A stretch of DNA of 64,000 nt from IMG/VR virus record IMGVR_UViG_3300020383_000006, positions 62,001 through 126,000 of that record. The stretch is one strand, 5' to 3'. A program made the translations under genes and the position numbers. The notes under the pieces are model-generated. The model did not search any database. It was not told the origin of the DNA and saw only the letters and a program-made list of their open reading frames with translations. Below, in pieces: positions 59,201 through 64,000 of the stretch; position 1 is the stretch's first letter, and each line of letters begins with the position of its first letter. Source of the stretch: a virus.

Positions 59201-62200
59201 TACCGTCCGATCCATCTTCAGATAATATTTCTGGAGAAGTCCACTCAGAACTAGAAATAGTATCAGTATTAGAACGACTAGAAGCTGTGGCAACTGTTAC
59301 CCATAATGGATTGCCATTTTTACTAGGCATAGTTTTGCTCCAACCTGATGGAGCATTCCAAGATTTCGTAGAAAACGTATATGAAACGTTTGTGCTAACT
59401 GGGCTAGGACTAGAAGCTGATCTTGTATACAAATAAAGGGTAGCTTGGTTATACCCGTCTACGCCATTAACTCCATCAGTACCGTCTTCACCCTTATCAC
59501 CTTTTTCACCTTTAACTTTACTAACTTCCCAAGGTTGTTCTTGGTTATCAATAATTCTTCTTGTCGCCATCCATATAGTATTCTCAGAAGCAGTAGATGA
59601 CCAACCTGCAGAATTACTTAATGGCGTTCCTGGTGCTTCCAAAATAGAACTGTATTGAACTTCAAAATCAGATGTATTGGTTAGCTTCTGTGGTTCTGTC
59701 CAATTATTTTCTTGTGGTGATTGACCATCATCAGTGAAAATTCTAGTTGATTGCCATAAAGGATTTTGACCTGAAGGGACTCCGTCACTCCAACCACTTG
59801 GTACAGGTGATGAATAAGAACCACCACTAGGGACAGAAGGCTTAGAGGTAGCACGTTTAAACACAATGGATTTAAACGAACTTTGTCCAACGTTACCCGT
59901 TACACCTTGCTTAGATTTTGAGATGGTGTAACTTTTTGTTATTGTTGTCCCTTCAAACGTTGCAGATAATTCAAACGTTTCAGAATCAGAACTCCATGAA
60001 GAACCGGATAACGTATAATTACCGCTCGTATCTATAGAAATGGATAGACCGTTTTTAGTTGTTGATCCGCTATAACTAACACCTGATGTTACTTTATTAG
60101 ATCCTTTGAATATTTCAAAAGTACCACCTGAACTAGCAAGGGAATATGAATCACCTGAACTATTCGCTGATACAATATGACTTTCATTAGAAAGGTATCC
60201 AATTATATTTTTAGAACCATCAACTAATCTTACAACCGTTATTTCATCAGATAAACCATCTTTAGAAGCAGTAACAGTAACTGATTGGTTGTTGCCGAAT
60301 TCATTTACGTCTAATGTTTTGTTTCCATTGGTATCAGTACCGAACGTTAACGACCTATTATTATAAAAAGATAATGACCCGTCTAAATTAGATTCTTGGA
60401 CAGTAAACGTTATTAATTGGTTACTTGGGTCGGCATTATTATCCCCATCAAAATGGAAAGATTGTGAATCTGAACTAAGTTTTAAAACCTTAGCGTTTTC
60501 TCCTTTCTGCCCTTCTTTAGACTTAGATAAAGAGAATTGCTTAGTGATCGTGGTTCCTTCATAAGAAGCTGATATATCAAAAACTTCAGATTCAGTAGAC
60601 CATGAACTTCCGCTGACAGAATATGAACCATCAGAACCAACGTTCAATACTAATCCATTTTTGGTTGCGTCACCACTAAATGAAGCCGATGAAGTAACTT
60701 CTTCAGAACCTTTAAATATTCTAAATTGTCCCGAAGCACCAGAAAAACTTATAGGTGTACCGTTCGGAGTAGCACTGATATTGTGGCTCTCATTTGATAA
60801 GAAACCTGTTATAACTTCTGAACCATCTTCTAATCTAACGATTGTTATTTCATCAGAAAGCCCATCTTGAGTAACAGTCACTGTCACATAATTATTAGAC
60901 CCAAAAGAAGAAACAGGGATATTAATTTGATTTGTTGAATCATTAAAATATGTAATTCCTGGGTCAGTAGAAAATGACGGTGAACCATTTAGATTAGAAG
61001 ATTGTGTGTATAAGGCAATTTGTTGACCTGTAGGGTCAGGTTCGCCGTCTCCATTATATCTAAACGCTTGGGCACTAGCAACCAGTTTTAATGATTTAGC
61101 ATTATCACCTTTTTCACCTTTAATTAATGAAACGTTCCAAGGTTTAGGTTCACCGTTTTCAATTTTTCTTTGTGCTAACCAATTTGTAGAATTAGTTGCA
61201 TTATCCAACCAATTAGTAGGATTATCATCTGGGTTACCAGGATTACTACTTTGTGAAATTTCACTGTATTTAAAAATATTGTTTTCAGTTGTAGCAATTT
61301 CTCTAGGTGTAGTCCAGCTTGATTGTTGCGGTGATTCACCGTCATCAGTAAAGATACGGGTTGTTTGCCACAACTTAGCTTCGCCTGTAGGAATACCGTC
61401 TGACCAACCGTTTGGTAAAGGATCAGAGTATGAACCGCCTGTTGGGGTGGCTGGCGTAACATTAGAACGTAAAAATGCAATAGATTTAAACGTACTTTGG
61501 CTATCCGGTGATTTAAAGTTAGAAGGTGATGACCAAGTAGAACCAGCCGCGAATTGTGTACCATCAGCAATTTTTGTTGAAGTAATAACCCAAACTTTAC
61601 CAACTGTATTCGGTGGTGTTAAGCTCCACCCATTAGGTTCTAATGCAGTAGGTGTGGCTGGTTGTGTTTCAGAAGCTTTATATCTGAATTCAACGTAATT
61701 ACCGTCTAATGCACGAATGTCATTTTCACCGCCTACTTCATATCCGTCATTTTGTAGACGTAATTTACCTTTTATGACTAGTGTATCTTCCGCTTCGTCA
61801 TAATACAAACGGTCACTATTTTGTACAGTAACTTTAAACCCTTTATTCGCAACGGCATTACCAAACTTATCAACATAAAATACTGAGTTCGCTTGGTTAA
61901 TTCCACCTGATAGAGAATCATCACCGTACCAATAAGGGAAATTATCATCACCAATAACGACTCTTACTCCAGGATCAGATTCAGTCGTGATAGTTGAACC
62001 AACAACTGTACCACCTGTAACTGTACCACCCAGAATATTAGGTGATGAAATAGAACTCCCAACGGCTAAATCACCGTCAAATACCATTCTTCTTTCGTTG
62101 GTATTAAGATATAAAGCATTGATTAAATTATCGCTGTTGTCATAATAATTAACACTGAATGTATCGGCAATCACTGAAAAATCAGAAGTTGAACCATCGT

Positions 62201-63647
62201 TCGTATTAATAAACCCTGATACATATCCATCAACATCAGTTAATACCGCTCCGCGTGCTATTACCCCGCCGTCTTGAGTACTTTCAAATGCTTCTGCGAT
62301 TTGTGACACTCTAGCTGTTTGTCCATCAGCGGTAGTAACCCCAACCTTTCTGACAGCTGTAGATAATGGGGAACCGACCCATTCACCGCCTTGTAAAGAG
62401 CATTCGTCAGGTGTTTCCGCTGAAGTAGGTGAACCATCAATTTGACAATAACCGACTCTAGAATTTAACTCATCAGTTGCATCAGCTCTAGCGTAACCAA
62501 TTTCAGCGTCTAATTGTGTTATATCAGAAGCCAACGCTTGGTAGTTATTTGAAACGGTAATTTGTAAAGAATCTAATTCTGAAGTGATAATATAATTTTC
62601 GGTAGCAAAAACTGTATCCAATTCAGTTATAGATTTTGCAATAGCGCCATTAGGACCTGTTAATGTTACTAAGTCCTGAACTGCCAATGCAAGCTGAGTT
62701 CCTTCTTCCACTGCACCTAATCTATATAATCCGACATCAATCTCAGTCAGAGCTTGCTGAATCTCTTTACTAAGGATTCTATCTTCATTATTAGATATTC
62801 TTGTTTGTGTTGAGGTAAGGGTAGTTGTTTGTTGTGCTAAGGAACTATTTAAATCAGAAACAGTTCTTTCTACTGTATCAACGCTTGCTATAGAAGCATA
62901 TTCTTCGGCAACAAAAGATAATAGATTATCTTCTGATTGAGCAATTGCCCCACCAGGACCTGTTATGGCTGTATCTAATTCAGATATTGCCGCGTTTCTT
63001 TGGTATTGTTCGTCATCAATTTGTGATTCTAAATCAGTGCGTGTTTGTGCTATCGCTTCATCTTGATAAACTAGGGTAGTTTGTATGTTAGAAATTTCAG
63101 CTTGGCGATAAGAAGCTTCATCATTTAATTCAGCCGTTAATTCTTCTCTGGTTTGAGTAATGGCAAACTCATTATCAGCGACAGAAACAGCAAGGTTTTC
63201 TAATCCAGCTAACACATAATTATCACCGTCGATAATTTGTGCTTCTAGATTAGATTGTACGTAATCAATTTCCCCTTGGAAATAGTTTTGGTTGTCAATA
63301 ATATCATCAATAGTCATAGAAAAACTTTCAACTCTATCATTAACTTCATTGACTTTGTCGTTAGCTTCTGTTTCTATACGTTCAATTTCATTATTAAACA
63401 ATGAAAATCGGTCGTCAACGTCTTGAATCGTGTAATCAATTAAGCTATTAATTTCGGAAATGTCATAATTTAAATCATCAACGTATTGCGAAATTTCATA
63501 TTGAATCGCATCGTTAAGTTGAGAAGCTATTTCTGAATTGGAAAGGTTAAAGTTTCCTTCGTGATAAACTTCATTACCACCTTCAGCAAACATTTTACCG
63601 TCGGCGGCAAGCGTACCTTTAATTTGAGTATCTTTTAACTGAGCCAT
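56235..63647 (-). CDS. Giant collagen-like tail/host-recognition protein (2470 aa)
   Basis: At 2470 residues this is the largest gene here. Residues about 30-430 are helical coiled coil. Residues about 440-640 contain an IGDDNFPYWYGDDS module. The middle holds three diverged copies of a unit with SFKSI(V/A)F, PxGWSDGxPxG, LWQSTRIFTDDG and a following GEKGD (starting near residues 716, 1260 and 1895). Ig-like strands follow the first copy (VTVTQDGLSDEITIV and ASKDGLSDEITVV). Collagen-like Gly-X-Y runs lie around residue 2020. The end has VNGDIIASGTVGGDRLIAGTM, a style seen in host-specificity proteins. It is probably a central or proximal fibre, but no T4 counterpart is recognised. Confidence 0.65.
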   Translation of the reverse strand: MAQLKDTQIKGTLAADGKMFAEGGNEVYHEGNFNLSNSEIASQLNDAIQYEISQYVDDLNYDISEINSLIDYTIQDVDDRFSLFNNEIERIETEANDKVNEVNDRVESFSMTIDDIIDNQNYFQGEIDYVQSNLEAQIIDGDNYVLAGLENLAVSVADNEFAITQTREELTAELNDEASYRQAEISNIQTTLVYQDEAIAQTRTDLESQIDDEQYQRNAAISELDTAITGPGGAIAQSEDNLLSFVAEEYASIASVDTVERTVSDLNSSLAQQTTTLTSTQTRISNNEDRILSKEIQQALTEIDVGLYRLGAVEEGTQLALAVQDLVTLTGPNGAIAKSITELDTVFATENYIITSELDSLQITVSNNYQALASDITQLDAEIGYARADATDELNSRVGYCQIDGSPTSAETPDECSLQGGEWVGSPLSTAVRKVGVTTADGQTARVSQIAEAFESTQDGGVIARGAVLTDVDGYVSGFINTNDGSTSDFSVIADTFSVNYYDNSDNLINALYLNTNERRMVFDGDLAVGSSISSPNILGGTVTGGTVVGSTITTESDPGVRVVIGDDNFPYWYGDDSLSGGINQANSVFYVDKFGNAVANKGFKVTVQNSDRLYYDEAEDTLVIKGKLRLQNDGYEVGGENDIRALDGNYVEFRYKASETQPATPTALEPNGWSLTPPNTVGKVWVITSTKIADGTQFAAGSTWSSPSNFKSPDSQSTFKSIAFLRSNVTPATPTGGSYSDPLPNGWSDGIPTGEAKLWQTTRIFTDDGESPQQSSWTTPREIATTENNIFKYSEISQSSNPGNPDDNPTNWLDNATNSTNWLAQRKIENGEPKPWNVSLIKGEKGDNAKSLKLVASAQAFRYNGDGEPDPTGQQIALYTQSSNLNGSPSFSTDPGITYFNDSTNQINIPVSSFGSNNYVTVTVTQDGLSDEITIVRLEDGSEVITGFLSNESHNISATPNGTPISFSGASGQFRIFKGSEEVTSSASFSGDATKNGLVLNVGSDGSYSVSGSSWSTESEVFDISASYEGTTITKQFSLSKSKEGQKGENAKVLKLSSDSQSFHFDGDNNADPSNQLITFTVQESNLDGSLSFYNNRSLTFGTDTNGNKTLDVNEFGNNQSVTVTASKDGLSDEITVVRLVDGSKNIIGYLSNESHIVSANSSGDSYSLASSGGTFEIFKGSNKVTSGVSYSGSTTKNGLSISIDTSGNYTLSGSSWSSDSETFELSATFEGTTITKSYTISKSKQGVTGNVGQSSFKSIVFKRATSKPSVPSGGSYSSPVPSGWSDGVPSGQNPLWQSTRIFTDDGQSPQENNWTEPQKLTNTSDFEVQYSSILEAPGTPLSNSAGWSSTASENTIWMATRRIIDNQEQPWEVSKVKGEKGDKGEDGTDGVNGVDGYNQATLYLYTRSASSPSPVSTNVSYTFSTKSWNAPSGWSKTMPSKNGNPLWVTVATASSRSNTDTISSSEWTSPEILSEDGSDGSDGSDGVDGYNTATIYLYKRTSYGGSPGIVNNTTTYNFSNGSLSNLDTDWSKTAPDNSEGPVLWVTQATAFSRNTTDSIPSSEWSAPVVLSIDGVDGSNGSDGNDGASVLVVYATNSSGSNQSLSQGSREFVQYVEYTGNQPSLPVSGTFVRFIGTDGQDGQDGNDGQSIWPIYAEDEAGSNQSFSEAGKTWVTFYESVNQPSLPVSGQTFVRYVGDDAVGNYSDYFKTLPQNNGWISTSGSGEMTLDNDSFTGGTSVKIGNNSGNDQRWMVNNRSIPYDPNKKYKITVVAKQTAGNGTAYFGVAGRNQTDTGYVNNNGDDSTSSQYYVAASSENVPSEWTTYEGYFSGKSANSSGNGTIDNPNTLRDNAYFFRPLFIVNYSSDTGITLIDSFTIEVVGEKGDTGQSSFKSIVFKRTNGTPSTPSGGSYSSPVPSGWSDGVPSGEAKLWQSTRIFTNDGASPQQSGWTTPRQLTNTADFQVQYSSVENSPGNPGTDPGNWSSSSSTSTIWMATRKIENGTASSWDLNKVKGEKGDKGDKGDKGDRGLPGTDGTDGTSVLVVYATNSSGSNQSLTEGTREFVQYVEYVGTKPSLPVGGTFVRFKGRDGSDGSDGQDGNDGQSIWPIYADNSSGSGQSFSGTGKEWVTFYESVNQPNLPVSGQTFVRYIGQDGQDGQDGSNGTDGQDGATGPGFFGGTYSSISWSLGYSRFTNIAGRNPVPNDIFVQTRSDGTDSQARKRNSANNDWEAVGLMVNGDIIASGTVGGDRLIAGTMISGPVIRGGKVEMIGSNYMKVQAANSFGPNNLIEWYGERNSNTWNSSGPRYGNLTKANAITYLDDQGGAYFGGSITAGTLKNAIQNSTIGSPVDVVLGPFGSNGGIIEIKSSIAVSAFRDIPNGGQPVGIGDPTATLKLYRQTSSGEILVSSHTIQGSYIAYGGTIKYKEEWNLNGSFTFTDSLQTTTNRTYRLEVTHSVPTYDNTQRLSIISEEA
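57530..57618 (-). repeat. Collagen-like Gly-X-Y repeat
   Basis: Read on the - strand this encodes about nine consecutive Gly-X-Y triplets (GEKGDKGDKGDKGDRG and GTDGTDG) in the 2470-residue protein. Shorter GxDGxDG runs lie at about 57125-57200, 58690-58740 and 59455-59505. They are expected to form triple helix in a trimer. Confidence 0.8.
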
Positions 63648-63688
63648 TTTTACCCTAAATTTTTACTTAAAAAGCATTATATTTAAGA

Positions 63689-63696
63689 TATTTATA
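63689..63696 (-). promoter_or_regulatory. Late promoter of the 2470-residue gene (TATAAATA)
   Basis: An exact octamer on the - strand, 42 nt before the gene start at 63647 and just past the stop of the partial gene at the right edge. Confidence 0.65.
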
Positions 63697-64000
63697 TTAC
63701 TCAATAAAAAGTTTAAACCCTGCTGGAGCTAAATTATTTCTAATGTATTCAGCGTAGTCATTTATTTGTTGATTTGTTCTAACCACAAAAGAATATACTG
63801 AGTAATAATAACTATCTTGTAATAATGAATTGTTTGACAGGTGACTTTTTTCTGTTATATAAAACCCTTGCGTTTTTTCTGAATTTTGTATAACATTAAA
63901 CGTATTATCACCGATTTGTATCGTATCCCCAATACTGTAAGTTGTTTTTGGTTTAACGAATATTAACTCTATTGTTTCATTTCCTGGAGTTACATCACTT
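63697..64000 (-). CDS. C-terminal part of a virion structural protein (runs off the window)
   Basis: The - strand is open from the window edge to a TAA at 63697-63699, giving the last 100 residues. They include ELIFVKPKTTYSIGDTIQIG, SLLQDSYYYSVYSFVVRT and the end NNLAPAGFKLFIE. The last segment, with the S-F/Y-V...AGF-K-L-F pattern, is typical of wedge/baseplate structural proteins of large T4-like phages. The start lies outside the window, so the exact gene cannot be named. Confidence 0.7.
   Translation of the reverse strand, partial: SDVTPGNETIELIFVKPKTTYSIGDTIQIGDNTFNVIQNSEKTQGFYITEKSHLSNNSLLQDSYYYSVYSFVVRTNQQINDYAEYIRNNLAPAGFKLFIE

Overview
The window is an AT-rich piece of a T4-like contractile-tailed phage (Caudoviricetes, myovirus morphology). 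The evidence is a near-complete set of T4-type genes: DNA polymerase (gene 43), uvsX, helicase gene 41, dexA, terminase 16/17, sheath 18, tube 19, portal 20, prohead genes 67/68/21/22, major capsid 23, neck genes 13/14/15 and a gp8-like wedge protein. The host cannot be read from this sequence. A Gram-negative, probably aquatic, bacterium is my guess from the style of the fibres and structural genes.

Layout. Positions 1-19264 are on the + strand and hold early/replication functions. These are an esterase, a possible packaged internal head protein, two tRNAs, several small unknown genes, a nucleotidyltransferase-fold protein, DexA, a predicted DNA-base hypermodification cassette (4898-8627), a MazG-like protein, DNA polymerase, a uvsX gene broken in two by a split intein with a homing endonuclease gene between the halves (12556-15293), gp41 helicase, and a run of small unknowns. 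A bidirectional terminator at 19267-19294 closes this arm. Positions 19279-64000 are on the - strand. They hold a free-standing homing endonuclease (19279-21045), the head module (21173-27250), tail tube and sheath, terminase, neck, lysis genes, two wedge/structural genes (35204-41357), and a very large adhesion region (41728-63647). That region has alternating LamG-type and fibre proteins, a heptad-repeat fibre and a 2470-residue collagen-like protein. A partial structural gene runs off the right edge.

Regulation. The + strand has T4-early-like promoters (TTTACT, 17 nt, TATAAT) at 108, 1598 and, more weakly, 4839 and 16815. The - strand late genes are preceded by T4-late-type TATAAATA or AATAAATA boxes. 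Some + strand genes have a ribosome binding site inside an inverted repeat, with the promoter inside or beside it. The clearest case precedes the endonuclease inside uvsX, where a late-type box sits in the loop of a 15-bp stem. This looks like the late-restricted expression known for T4 homing endonucleases.

How the genes work together. Gp43, gp41, split UvsX and DexA are replication and recombination functions. The TET/JBP-like dioxygenase, the TET-associated glycosyltransferase-like protein, a HAD-kinase fusion and an HxGH nucleotidyltransferase are tightly packed. They are predicted to hydroxylate, glycosylate and perhaps further decorate a DNA base. The glycosyltransferase ends with the same VSLF tail as the polymerase, suggesting it may ride on the sliding clamp. 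Three small head-region genes, and a fourth gene on the other strand, begin with a T4-like capsid-targeting peptide and are probably packaged with the DNA.
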